64,000 bases of DNA from assembly GCA_020726505.1 (NCBI GenBank), contig JAHLEZ010000042.1, positions 248,001 through 312,000 on the forward strand, given 5' to 3'. Made by a program: the position numbers and the translations under genes. The number at the start of each line of letters is the position of its first letter. Positions within the stretch are counted from its first letter, which is position 1. The DNA comes from Leptodontidium sp. MPI-SDFR-AT-0119. Lineage: Eukaryota > Ascomycota > Leotiomycetes > Helotiales > Leptodontidiaceae. Below are positions 11,401 to 21,249 of the stretch, piece by piece. The notes beneath the pieces are model-generated. The model searched no databases. It was not told the origin of the DNA and worked only from the letters and a program-made list of their open reading frames with translations.

Positions 11401-12182
11401 CGGCTACAGGCCAGCAGCTGCTGTCAGCACTCGAGGGCCATACGAGTCATGTCAGCTCCGTGGCCTTCTCCCCCGACGGCAAGCAGATCGTGTCTGGGTC
11501 AAGCGATCAAACTATCCGGCGCTGGGACGCGGCTATAGGCCAGCAGCTGCTGCCAGCACTCGAGGGCCATACGAGTAATGTCAGCTCCTTGGCCTTCTCC
11601 CCCGACGGCAAGCAGATCGTGTCTGGGTCTTACGATCAAACTGTCCGGCGCTGGGACGCGGCTACAGGACAGCAGCTGCTGCCAGCACTCGAGGGCCATA
11701 CACATGAGATCATCTCCTTGGCCTTCTCCCCCGACGGCAAGCAGATCGTGTCTGGATCTTACGATCAAACTGTCCGGCGCTGGGACGCGGCTACAAGCCA
11801 GCAGCTGCTGCCAGCACTCGAGGGCCATACGGGTTATGTCAGCTCCGTGGCCTTCTCCCCCGACGGCAAGCAGATCGTGTCTGGGTCAAGCGATCAAACT
11901 GTCCGGCGCTGGGACGCGGCTACAGGCCAGCAGCTGCTACCAGCACTCAAGGGCCATACGAGAAATGTCAGCTCCGTGGCCTTCTCCCGCGATAACAAGC
12001 CCTTTCCTACTTTGCACGTGTCAGATTATTGGCTGGTACAAGGTTCTACTAAACTTCTCTGGCTACCTACTAATTATCGACCTACTTGTAAAGCTACACG
12101 GGGCATGGTCGTCGCTTTGGGACATGCGTCAGGAAGATTATCATTTCTTCAGATTCAACAAGGGTTAAATCAAGTCATATAA
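8410..12182 (+). pseudogene. HET-NACHT-WD40 NOD-like receptor with two in-frame TAG codons
   Basis: Domain order matches the Podospora HNWD (het-e/het-d/het-r) type. The HET domain (residues 1 to about 230) has PKYAILSHRWG, YFWVDTCCIDK, SEWFTRGWTLQELLAP and LLGIFGIHLPLIYGEG. Intron 1 is 9149..9204. The NACHT domain has the P-loop GDPGKGKT (Lys about 319) and Walker B LIIDALDEC (about 422-430). Intron 2 is 10761..10820 (GTAAGT, CTAAC, AAG; 60 nt, frame-neutral). From about residue 842 there are seven near-identical 43-aa WD repeats, a partial eighth and a terminal ALGHASGRLSF-type tail. The frame is continuous over about 1218 codons except for TAG at 9393..9395, just before the P-loop, and TAG at 10083..10085. 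Both sit where homologues usually have Trp, so each is one G-to-A change (TpG to TpA, RIP-like). Known role of the family: sensing non-self and triggering heterokaryon-incompatibility cell death. As read, this allele can only make HET-domain fragments. Confidence 0.9.
11043..11945 (+). repeat. seven tandem 129-bp WD40 units, highly identical
   Basis: The period is exactly 129 bp (43 codons): units start at 11043, 11172, 11301 and so on, with a partial eighth from 11946. Units differ mainly at a few codons: the two or three residues after GHT (SYV, HEI, GYV, SHV, SNV, HEI, GYV), the residue pair around GS-x-D-x (WDK, SDQ or YDQ) and a few others. The rest (FSPDGKQIVSGS, RRWDAATGQQLLPALE) is nearly invariant. 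Known: such high internal identity with variable exposed positions marks fungal recognition-repeat arrays that exchange units. Confidence 0.93.
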
Positions 12183-12210
12183 TAAGTAATATTAGTCAGC
12201 GAAACATGTA

Positions 12211-12376
12211 ACGTACGAAAGGGGGTTGGCAGTGGGTCTCGTCCGCCCTTGTAAGGCAGTAAGGTTATCCTTCCAATCAACAGTCTGGAATTATAGAAAA
12301 TTCTCCATAAATTTCCCCAAATGTTAAGGCAGAATTTGGGGTGGACAAGACCCACTGTCAACCCCCTTCCGTACGT
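12211..12376. mobile_element. small TIR element (MITE-like), about 165 bp
   Basis: The left end, GTACGAAAGGGGGTTGGCAG and following (to about 12244), matches the reverse complement of the right end, GTACGGAAGGGGGTTGACAG, over about 32 bp with about three mismatches. The core of about 95 bp has no coding capacity. Both outer edges lie in an ACGTACG-type palindrome, so the exact edge and target duplication are ambiguous. It lies just past the WD40 gene and next to a zinc-knuckle relic. Confidence 0.65.
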
Positions 12377-12536
12377 CGTTGGAGAGCAGATAAAGCAAGA
12401 AATGAGGACAAGTAGTGGTCAGAAGCAGAGGGAAGAATCACGTGCGCGGCGCTGTGGCAACTGCGGAGAGACCGGGCATAATGCACGCACTTGTGAGATT
12501 ATAGAAGAAATATCTGAGGAAGATAATTCTAACTAG
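12377..12536 (+). pseudogene. zinc-knuckle (CCHC) C-terminal fragment, probably from a transposase
   Basis: The frame ending at TAG 12536 encodes RRCGNCGETGHNARTC, a C-x2-C-x4-H-x4-C zinc knuckle, followed by an acidic tail (EEISEEDNSN). Known: knuckles of this form often end fungal Fot1/pogo-type DDE transposases. Upstream coding is lost: the frame runs directly into the 165-bp TIR element. It is read as a transposon remnant; a short independent gene is much less likely. Confidence 0.45.
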
Positions 12537-12629
12537 TTTTATTTAATTATGGGTGTTGTGGTGGAATTGTTGTAATTTCTATTGGGGTTGCTCGTTTGGG
12601 TGTCCGGTTCGCTTGTATGTGTAACTTAG

Positions 12630-13495
12630 CATTACACAGCTATTTATTATCATTTGACACCTTCCGAAGAAAATTTTATTATCGCATCGCCGCTCTTTTG
12701 CCTGATTTATAAGAAGCCTCCATTTATACTTTAGTACGAGCCCTCAACCACAGCTACACTGGCAAGCTCTTATTATCCATTACACGTCTTAAAAGATCTT
12801 AGCTGAGCTTTAGATCCATATTTTTTTATCCGAGACCTTTATAAGCTTTGTGGCTGCTGTGGCGCGCAAATGATTGCAGGGCCGCCACGCGGTTCGGTAC
12901 TTCTGATCGACGGAACTAACGATTCTCGGCTAAGGGGACGGACCGACCCCGCACCTCCCCTCGGTAGTTTCGTCGCAGTTCCGCTTATATAATCAGTAGG
13001 GAAGCTTGGCGCTTTAAACGTGAGGCCGTAGCATCGAACGCAATGCCTTGACCACACAGATCATCCTAGTAAGGTGTCAATGTACTTTGTCTGCAGAACC
13101 CTAACCCCTATATTCACAGCTTCATCTAGCACGCTGACCTGGATGCTGGCAATAGAGGCTAGCAACGTCGCGAACGTTGCTGAAGTCCCTACCTTCCTCC
13201 TAACCTGAACACTCTCTTCTGACCAAATTACACTACGAGCAGCGATATCGACACCTATTTCGCAGGTCTGTGTAGCGCCCATCGATAGGTATGGATTTGA
13301 GAAGACAAGTGGCCCAAATGCCAGAAGCAACTGGCTTACGAGTTCAAATTCCTTGCCACATCTCTTCGAAATGGCGGTGCATAGCGTGCATGTGTAGGAA
13401 CACACATAAACACAAACAGAAGTCACGATCTGGCGAGAGGTAGAGAACGGAACGAGTAGAAAGATAAAGAACCGAACCTGCAAAATCCAAGACAA
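12630..13495 (+). repeat. dispersed repeat R1, copy b (left arm of an inverted pair)
   Basis: About 870 bp. The first half resembles copy a (GCCACGCGGTTCGGTACTTC, TGATCGACGGAAC). The second half, from about 13020, resembles copy c at 19740..20150 in inverted orientation. Within it a minus-strand ORF (13495..13061, 144 aa) carries LLAFGPLVFSNPYLS and WSEESVQVRRKVGTS, and copy c preserves a similar peptide (LLAFGAIAFSNPCPS, WSEENVQVGWKVGTS). The repeat may therefore contain a captured or conserved coding fragment of unknown family. Confidence 0.65.
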
Positions 13496-13637
13496 GAACA
13501 GAATAGTGTCACAGTCGGAACAAGGAAGCTTTAATGAAGTAAATTATCTAAAGACATGCCATCTTTGTTCCTCGATTGCGAGATCATTACATTAGGTGAT
13601 AGCAGAAATGAGATACGATAAATTAACATACGCCCGC

Positions 13638-15527
13638 TCAATACATCCGCGCCACTGGTGCCCTCCAAGGCGCGGGCTCCAGTTGTGGCTCTGGCTCTGG
13701 CTGTGGTTCTGGCTGTGGTTCTTGCTGTGTTTCTGGCTCTGCTTCCGGCTCTGCTTCCGGCTCCCGTGCCTCTACCGCAGTACTTCTACGCCTGCGGATA
13801 CGAGTCCCCTTGCCCCTTTTCACCTTCTTCGTACTACTCACCACTTCAACTTCCACTTCTGACTCCAGCTCTGCCTCACTTGCCTCTGGCTCTGTATTCT
13901 TACGCTTCCGACCACGTTTTCCCTTGCTTTGGATAGCGTCTTTCGCAGCACGCTTTGCGCGTGCCTCCTCGATGTCCTCAAAACTCATAACTTTTGCCTT
14001 CCCTAGAACCACTGACCTGGTCGATCTGCGTAGTTTGGCTTCATTATTTGCCTCGGTCAAGAATTGGTTTCGATTGTTGAGGAGGGCACATTCGGCAAAC
14101 GATACTTGAGCGGCATTTGCAAGCTTCTGTACACGCTTTTGTAGGCGCTGTGTATTCGTCGCATCAAGTGTTTGGGTATCCTGTTTGATCTGGTCATATA
14201 GCGACATGAGACCCTCCGCTGACACAGGCGTCACAGGTGTTTGTATAGCTTCATCTTGTAGATAAGCAGCCGCTTTCATTGCATCGATTTCTGGACCGGT
14301 CGGTTGGGTAGGAGGCTTCGGTGTATTTCTGAGTACTCTGTCTGGGTTATCTGGAAACAAACCACATGCTGCCCACGCAGATGTGATGTTTCTCTTCGTG
14401 AACGCCTTCTCCCTCGCAAAGCTATACAAGGAGGTGAAATGTTCTTTGCCGACGGTATTAGTACCTCCTTGAAACAGCCGTTCAACTCGTTCTCGATAGG
14501 CTGCCTTTAAAGGTGCAAAGGGTCCAACATCACAAGGCTGGAGTTTGTGTGAGGTATGAGATGGTAGACGACACAATGTAATGTTGTTTTCCAGGCAGAA
14601 CTCCAAGATTTCAAGGCTCTCGTGCGTCCCAAAGCCGTCACAAATTAATACGCGTGGTTTCTGATTAGCATGTCCTTTTGTCTGTGGATCAAACACACGC
14701 TTGAGCCACTCAAAGCTGATCTTGGAGTCGGTGTATCCAGATTCGGAGCAAGCATAGTGCCATCCAGGGGTAGGAAACGTAGTCCAGTTGCTTCGATGAG
14801 TAACAGCTGGCCAGATGATCATGGGCAACAAAGACCTACCGTCTGCACTTATGCACTCAATGGCAGTCACCATCGTACGCTTGACACCAGCACCTCTATA
14901 GTCTCGCGGATCATCCTTACCAAGTAGGACTTTGACAGAGCCGAGCATGCACAGCATGACTCCTGTCTCGTCCATGTTGTAGACATTCTCTGGCAGAATA
15001 GCAGGATCCTTCAATACCTTTCCGATCACATCAAACCAATGTACGATCTTGTCATATATGTTGTTCTCGTGGCGTTTCCAGTCTATCGCCCTTACTCTTC
15101 GTGATTTGAGTGCCGGGTGGCGCCTCACGAAGCCCTGAGCCCAATTCTTGCCGGGAGGATTGATCGGTTTCTCAGTCGTCGAACGTTGGCGGGCGATGAC
15201 AAAGGCTAGGGAGGGTACGAACTTGATCCGCACAGGGTTTCCGAGGTCGGATATTCCTTTCAGATACTTTTCGAGAGCTTTCTCTTCGGACGGAGTGAGG
15301 TATTGTTGGCTCTGGGCCTTCTGTTCTTTCGAGCGCCGCCCTTGCGCACGGTGATGGAGGGTAGAGAGAGGCACTCCACTGCGTTTTGATCTGGCATCGT
15401 ATGTTCGAGACTCACCCGGCACAAGCTCTTCTGCAAGGACTTCACTGGCACGGTCGTGCATGACGTCGTGGTGCCGATGCCAGAATGGGATGGGATAGAT
15501 GGATGGATGGTGGAACGGCAGCTGCAT
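13638..15527 (-). CDS. Fot1/pogo-type DDE_1 transposase, apparently intact
   Basis: Single open frame of 629 aa with no stop or intron. A psq-like helix-turn-helix segment (SKRSGVPLSTLHHR, about 48-61) is followed by a CENP-B-type helix-turn-helix (GKNWAQGFVRRHPALKSRR, about 126-144). The catalytic triad is Asp186 (NMDETG), Asp297 (LICDGFGTH) and Asp333 (LQPCDVGPF). The 35-residue gap between the last two gives the DD35D spacing typical of Fot1/pogo. The C-terminus is a KRGRKRKN-type basic patch and a Pro/Glu-rich tail of PEPQPEP units. Known role: cut-and-paste transposition into TA sites. The first ATG is used here; Met23 (MHDRASEV, start at 15461) is an equally likely start. Terminal inverted repeats were not found. 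The gene lies between the two R1 arms, next to the receptor promoter. Confidence 0.87.
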   Translation of the reverse strand: MQLPFHHPSIYPIPFWHRHHDVMHDRASEVLAEELVPGESRTYDARSKRSGVPLSTLHHRAQGRRSKEQKAQSQQYLTPSEEKALEKYLKGISDLGNPVRIKFVPSLAFVIARQRSTTEKPINPPGKNWAQGFVRRHPALKSRRVRAIDWKRHENNIYDKIVHWFDVIGKVLKDPAILPENVYNMDETGVMLCMLGSVKVLLGKDDPRDYRGAGVKRTMVTAIECISADGRSLLPMIIWPAVTHRSNWTTFPTPGWHYACSESGYTDSKISFEWLKRVFDPQTKGHANQKPRVLICDGFGTHESLEILEFCLENNITLCRLPSHTSHKLQPCDVGPFAPLKAAYRERVERLFQGGTNTVGKEHFTSLYSFAREKAFTKRNITSAWAACGLFPDNPDRVLRNTPKPPTQPTGPEIDAMKAAAYLQDEAIQTPVTPVSAEGLMSLYDQIKQDTQTLDATNTQRLQKRVQKLANAAQVSFAECALLNNRNQFLTEANNEAKLRRSTRSVVLGKAKVMSFEDIEEARAKRAAKDAIQSKGKRGRKRKNTEPEASEAELESEVEVEVVSSTKKVKRGKGTRIRRRRSTAVEAREPEAEPEAEPETQQEPQPEPQPEPEPQLEPAPWRAPVARMY

Positions 15528-15644
15528 GGACCAGAAGTAGTCACGTGACTTCCATGTAAAGCTTAATTCCGAAGAGAAAAGGCTTCACCTCGCAGTCCCG
15601 CCAGTGAGTTACGTTCTACATCTCACCATATCTTGATACCAACT

Positions 15645-16055
15645 TGATAAATGTCAGTCTAAGACTTCAGGCTAGCACACTCGACATCCAATGCATGATC
15701 GAAGGTAGGTTCTGGGTTCCTAGATCCTTTTTCTATCACTCAAATCCCAGATTTCTTTACCCTCCCTTCAGCAACGAAAACCTATTATGATCAATCGAGA
15801 TTGGCTTCGAATGTCTTTGCTACTCATGACCTCTACCATTCCTCCCTTGAACCTGAGCGACTGAGCCGGTCTTGCGCGTTTCTAGTGATGTACGACGATG
15901 CTATTGCCGCGAGGCTGCCGCCAAGCTGAGTGCGCCAGCCGCAACCTGAGCTGAAGTCTTCCACCTTTGCATCTATGTCAACTCGAAGGCTCAACTACTA
16001 CCGAAAACTCTTCCTCCTGCGATCCTCGACTCGTCGACTCGAAGCTAGTTGAAAA
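15645..16055 (+). promoter_or_regulatory. upstream region shared with the HET-NACHT-WD40 gene
   Basis: Similar to 8030..8409 over nearly its full length, including AAGACTTCAGGCTAG, TCAATCGAGATTGGCTTCGA, CCTGAGCGACT, GGTCTTGCGCG and GCGAGGCTGCCGCC. Both regions end at an ATGCGTCTGCTGCAGT start. Inference: co-inherited promoter and 5' UTR. The pogo transposase starts only about 120 bp upstream, reading away. Confidence 0.55.
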
Positions 16056-19000
16056 ATGCGTCTGCTGCAGTGCGACACCGATGGCGACTTCAGCCTGACC
16101 CAGTTCGCTGAGAATGACATACCGAAATATGCAATACTTTCACACAGATGGGGAGTGGAGGAGGTCACATACAACGATCTGTTGGACGGCACGGGCAAGA
16201 GAAAGGCTGGCTATGGAAAGATACAGTTCTGCGGAGAACAGGCGAGGCGTGATGGCTTGCAATACTTTTGGGTGGACACCTGCTGTATCGATAAATCCAA
16301 TGCCGTCGAGTATCAACACGCCATCAACTCGATGTTTTGCTGGTACCGAGATGCGACCAAGTGCTACGTTTACTTGCTGGATGTTTCGGGACCTCGCGCT
16401 GTTCTGGGCGACAATACCAACGAATCTTGGGAATCGTCATTTCGAAACAGCGAATGGTTCAGACGAGGCTGGACTCTACAAGAGCTGATTGCGCCGACAT
16501 CAGTCGACTTCTTCTGCAAAGATAAGGAGCTATTGGGCAATAAGGTCTCCTTAGAACGGCAAATCTGCGAAGTAACAGGCATTCCAGCTAAAGCCCTGCG
16601 AGGAAGCTGTTTGTCTGACTTTAGTGTCGCTGAGCGAATGTCATGGACAGAATGTCGTGAGACGACCTACGCGGAAGACAAGGCATATTCACTGCTAGGA
16701 ATTTTTGACGTTTACATGCCACTCATCTACGGAGAGGGGAAGGACAGGGCGTTGGCACGACTTCGAGGGGAGATTGACAAGGCCTCGAGAGGTACATCTT
16801 GCTCGTATATCATCAAATGAAGGAAGCTGCTGACTCTACCAGGATCTAACCGCGAGGACTTCTCAGTTACCTTCAGTCTCTATGATGCTTCCGACGTCGA
16901 ACACTTTGTAGCCCGGGAAGATGAGCTCTCGAAAATACACCAAACACTGAAAGGTGATGGGTCCCGGCAAGCAGTTGTTCTGCACGGACTGGGAGGAATC
17001 GGGAAGACACAGCTTAGTATTGCATATGCGAAACGGCACAAGGATGATTACTCGGCAATATTCTGGCTGAACATCAAGGACGAGGATTCTGTGAAGCAGA
17101 GCTTTGCTCAGCTGGCTAAGCAGATATCAAGAGAACACCCGTCGGCCATCCTAGTAAGTAGTCAAGAAACGAAGCAAAACCTAGACGAAATTGTTGAGTC
17201 TGTTAAGGCGTGGCTGTGTTTGCCTAATAACACACGATGGCTAATGATCTACGACAACTACGATACTCCCGAACTACCTGGTAAAACGGACCCTTCGGCT
17301 GCAAATATCAAAAAATTCCTTCCTGAAGCATATCAGGGGTCAATCATCATCACGACGCGGTCAGCAGAGGTCAGAATTGGTCGATCTATCCAGATTCAGA
17401 AGCTTGGCAATATGCGTGATAGCCTTGAGATTTTGCTAAACGTGTCGAGACGAGAAGGGCTAGTAATGGGTAAGGACGTTCTGGATTTGAAGCCAATTCT
17501 CTAACCTTAAGACTAGATCCTGATGCTATGAAGCTTGCAGAGGAGTTAGATGGACTTCCACTCGCACTTGCTACTGCTGGGGCATACCTTTATCAAACAG
17601 GAAGAAGTTTCTCGGACTATCTTCGTTTTTACAGAGATTCATGGGCGAGGCTTATGGAGACAAGTCCTGAGCTGACCTCGTACGAAGACCGAACGCTCTA
17701 TTCGACGTGGCAAATTTCATTTGATAACATCAAACAGCGGAACCCCCTCTCGGCAAATCTGCTTCGCTTATGGGCGTATTTTGATAACCAGGACCTTTGG
17801 TTTGAGCTTCTTCAACATAGCGATTCTAATGACCCAGAATGGATACGAGAGCTTACTAAAGACGAGTTAAGCTTCGACGGTGCGGTGCGGGTCTTGAGTA
17901 ACTATGGGCTAGTGGAGGTAGCAACGTCTTCACAAGAATCGACCGAGTCTAAAGGGTATAGCATTCATGGATGTGTTCACTCCTGGACCATTCATGCTCT
18001 GAACCAAAAATGGGATTACGATCTAGCTAAGCTAGCTGTGAAGTTCGTGGCAGCACATATCCCTGGAGAGAAGGATAGTCAGCCATGGACGATGCAACAT
18101 CGACTTCTTCAGCATGCAGCGAGATGCTCACATATGTTTTCAAAGAGCTTAGTAAGAGACGATGAGCTAGCAGATGATTGCCACAACCTGGGTCTCCTCA
18201 ACGCCGACCAAGGCAAGCTGGTCGAGGCCGAGAAGATGTATCAGTGGGCGCTGCAAGGCTACGAGAAGGCATGGGGTCCGGAGCATACGTCGACGCTCGA
18301 TACGGTCAACAACCTGGCAGCCCTCTATGCCGACCAAGGCAAGCTAGACGAGGCCGAGCGGATGTACCAGCGGGCGCTGCAAGGCAAGGAGAAGGCATGG
18401 GGTCCGGAGAACACGTCAACACTCGACACGGTCAACAACCTGGCAGCCCTCTACGCCGACCAAGGCAAGCTAGACGAGGCCGAGCGGATGTACCAGCGGG
18501 CGCTGCAAGGCAAGGAGAAGGCATGGGGTCTAGAGCACACGTCAACACTCGACACGGTTAATAACCTGGGGAATCTTTACTTTGACCAAGGCAAGCTCGC
18601 CGAGGCCGAGCGGATATACCAGCGGGCACTGCAAGGCAAGGAGAAGACATGGGGTCCAGAGCACACGTCAACGCTCGACACGGTTAACAACCTGGCAGCC
18701 CTCTACGCCGACCAGGGCAAGCTCGCAGAGGCCGAGCAGATGTTCCGGCGGGCGCTGCAAGGCAAGGAGAAGGCATGGGGTCCGGAGCACACGTCGACGC
18801 TCTCTACGGTCAACAACCTGGGGAACCTCTACGCCGACCAAGGCAAGCTGGACGAGGCCGAACGGATGTACCAGCGAGCGCTGCAAGGCAAGGAGAAAGT
18901 ATGGGGTCCGGAGCATACGTCGACGCTCGGCACGGTCAACAACCTGGCAGCCCTCTACGCCGACCAAGGCAAGCTGGTCGAGGCCGAGAAGATGTACCAG

Positions 19001-19534
19001 CGGGCATTGCAAGGCTACGAGAAGGCATGGGGTCCAGAGCACACGTCAACGCTTAACACAGTCAACAACCTGGCAGCCCTCTACGCCGACCAAGGCAAGC
19101 TAGACGAGGCCGAGCAGATGTACCAGCGGGCGCTGCAAGGCAAGGAGAAGGCATGGGGTCCAGAGCACACGTCAACACTCGACACGGTCAACAACCTGGG
19201 GAACCTTTACTCTGACCAAGGCAAGCTAGACGAGGCCGAGCGGATGTACCAGCGGGCGCTGCAAGGCTACGAGACGGCAACTGGTCCAGATTCTATCTCA
19301 ACTTACGTTCCAGCACTAAACACTACCTTCAATCTAGGTCTTCTCTTCGAACATCAAGCTAAAATAGCGACAGCTAGAATTATGTTTTCAAAGGCGTTGC
19401 GCGGATATGAGCAAGTCTTCGGCCTTGATCATGCTGAATCCGAGACTGCGCGGAATAAATTATGTGCTTTGGATATTATGGACAAGCCTACCTCAAGTCC
19501 AAAACGGCGCAAGTTGTTGCAGAAGCTTGCCTGA
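16056..19534 (+). CDS. HET-NB-ARC-TPR NOD-like receptor, intact
   Basis: Three exons, 16056..16791, 16843..17469 and 17517..19534. The introns of 51 and 47 nt have GT/AG ends, and the second has a CTAAC branch. Spliced length is 3381 nt, 1126 aa, with no stop. The HET domain is residues 1 to about 235 (PKYAILSHRWG, YFWVDTCCIDK, GWTLQELIAP, LIYGEGKD). The NB-ARC domain has FVAREDELSKIH, P-loop GLGGIGKTQ (294-302), Walker B LMIYDNYD (379-386), SIIITTRS and GLPLA (467-471). From about residue 676 nine near-identical 42-aa TPR units (NNLAALYADQGKLDEAE type) and one divergent unit follow. Known role of the family: intracellular sensor whose oligomerisation through the NB-ARC domain is thought to activate HET-driven cell death. 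The HET domain and promoter resemble those of the gene at 8.4 kb, but the NOD and sensor modules are of different families. TPR repeats are probably the ligand-sensing part (inference). Confidence 0.93.
18179..19312 (+). repeat. nine tandem 126-bp TPR units
   Basis: The period is exactly 126 bp (42 codons), e.g. GTCAACAACCTGGCAGCC at 18305 and 18431. Units alternate between NNLAALYADQGKL and NNLGNLYxDQGKL types and vary at a small set of positions: DEAERMY, VEAEKMY, AEAEQMF or AEAERIY, and QGKEK versus QGYEK. Near-identity of neighbouring units indicates recent unit duplication or gene conversion. Confidence 0.92.
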
Positions 19535-19719
19535 GATCTCGTACTTGACCAGTAGTACTAAAGCGACCGTCGTGTGGATAATAGATCCATTTTCAAATAT
19601 AAATAACACAATTTTACTGATCTGATAACCTTGTGAACGAGTAACCGAAGTTAGATAAGTTAGTACATCTTGTTCGGACTCTCGCCCCTGAAGTTTCCTC
19701 AGACCCCCTGTATCTAGAT

Positions 19720-20738
19720 TTAGGTTTTATAGGTTCGATTCTTTATATTCCCATTCGTTCTGTTCTCTACCCTCGCCAGATCGTGACTTCTGTTCGTGTG
19801 TGTGTGCGTCCCCATACATGCAAGCTGTGCACCGCCATTTCGAAGAGATGCAGCTAGGACTTTAGACTCGTAAAGCCAGTTGCTTCTGGCATTTGGGGCA
19901 ATTGCTTTCTCAAATCCATGCCCGTCGACGGGCGCTGCACAGATCTGCGAAATACGTATCGATATCACTGCTCGTAGGGAAACTTGGTCCGAAGAGAATG
20001 TCCAGGTTGGTTGGAAGGTAGGGACTTCAACAATATTCGCGACGTTGCCTTTGTTGTCAGCATCTAAGTCAGCGTGCTTGGTGAAACTGTGAACATAAAG
20101 TTTAGGGTTCTGCAGACAAAGTACATTAATACCTTACTAGGAAGGGCTGTGTGAACAAGGCATTGCGTTCGATGCTACTGCTGACCTGGTATTGTTGGGT
20201 ATGAAGGCCTCTTCACCTCATGTCAAAAGCTTTAAGCTTGCATGCTGATTATATAAGCGGAACTACCGCGGCTTTGCGGGGAGGTGCGGGGTTAGTCCCC
20301 CCTAGCCGAGAACGTTGGTTCCGTCGATCAGAAGTACCGAACCGCGTGGCGAACCTGCAGCTGTTTGCGCGCCACAGCAGCCACAAAGCTTATGAAGGTC
20401 TCAGACCCAAAATATATAGATCTAAAGCTTAGATAAGAACTTTTAAGACGTGTAAAGGATATTAAAAGCTTGCTAATATAGCTGTGGTAAAGGGCTTGTA
20501 ATAAAGCTCAAATGGAAGCTTCTTATTAATCAGGCGAAAAAGCGACGATGCGAATATAAAATTTTCCTTGGAAGGTGTCAAATTGCTAATAAATAATTGT
20601 GTAATGCTACTGATTTTTTATTTTTATGGACTTATAAGCTGGCGTGGAGTTGAGGATACGTAAAGTCAAAGTACCTCATGTTTTTCTCGGCACGCAGGGT
20701 TTCTCGGCACGCAGGGAGGGACGTTAGTCCAGAGATGA
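19720..20738 (-). repeat. dispersed repeat R1, copy c (inverted arm)
   Basis: Reverse complement of the R1 sequence: GCACGCAGGGTTTCTCGGCA near 20690, GAAGTACCGAACCGCGTGGC near 20330 and GGGTTCTGCAGACAAAGTAC near 20105. It faces copy b across about 6.2 kb that holds the pogo transposase and the TPR receptor. The repeat's terminal TGCGTGCCGAGAAACCCTG motif is duplicated within a few bases here. A plus-strand fragment (19880..20092) keeps the same peptide as the ORF in copy b. Confidence 0.65.
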
Positions 20739-20744
20739 GGAGGA

Positions 20745-21110
20745 ATGTCAATTTTGGTGTATTCGGGTCTTCGCTATAGAATTCACTTACTCTTCGATAA
20801 CGTCTTCCAAGAATTTCACGCCCGATTAGATCTCATTACGATCCGCCTTATCAAGTTTATCCTAGTCATAAGGGGTGAAAGATACGTGCTTAGCGGAGAT
20901 ATCTTTGAAGTAAGCATTGTTGTAGGGAAATTCCAAAGGCTGCGGGTCTTCCAGTTTCGACGGGTCGGCCTGCGCTTGCTCGCCCCAGCAAATTGTTATA
21001 TCCTCGAGATCGAGGTAGTCCAAGAATCCCTTCCAAATTTTGCACGATCCATAGCTGGATGGAGATTGTCGATGAAACCTCTGATCCTAACTGAAAGGGT
21101 CTGAAGTTAG
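20745..21110 (-). pseudogene. decayed coding relic, family unknown
   Basis: One minus-strand frame reads WKGFLDYLDLEDITICWGEQ, then DPSKLEDPQPLEFPYNNAYF, KDISAKHVSFTPYD, TAG, DKLDKADRNEI, TAA, SGVKFLEDVIEE. The composition and order look like real protein, with two stops. No family was recognised. The ORFs of 100-119 aa on both strands over the same bases are accidental frames. Confidence 0.4.
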
Positions 21111-21249
21111 CTTTGCTTGATAATAGAGAGACAGCCAGGTAGCATGCATTTTGAAGATCTTCTGTGAAAGACACATTCTTCGTGCAAAACATGTCTCACG
21201 CACACTAGCTTATTGAAACTAAAAGAAAGCAACTACTTCAAGAATTACT

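Noticed and set aside
11026..12168. Long alternative-frame ORFs over the WD40 and TPR arrays (also 18178-19103)
   Set aside because: They arise because repeat units of 129 or 126 bp keep all frames in register; the protein motifs fit only the WD40 and TPR frames.
13480..15660. Terminal inverted repeats for the intact pogo transposase
   Set aside because: Short similarities (for example around AAGCTTTA) do not extend or align at TA sites, so no element boundary is claimed.
11043..19312. Regularly spaced repeats as a CRISPR-like array
   Set aside because: The repeats are contiguous coding units without spacers, in a eukaryotic genome.
20745..21192. Two opposing ORFs of 119 and 100 aa as genes
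   Set aside because: A third frame on the minus strand gives a more protein-like but interrupted reading, so both long ORFs are accidental.
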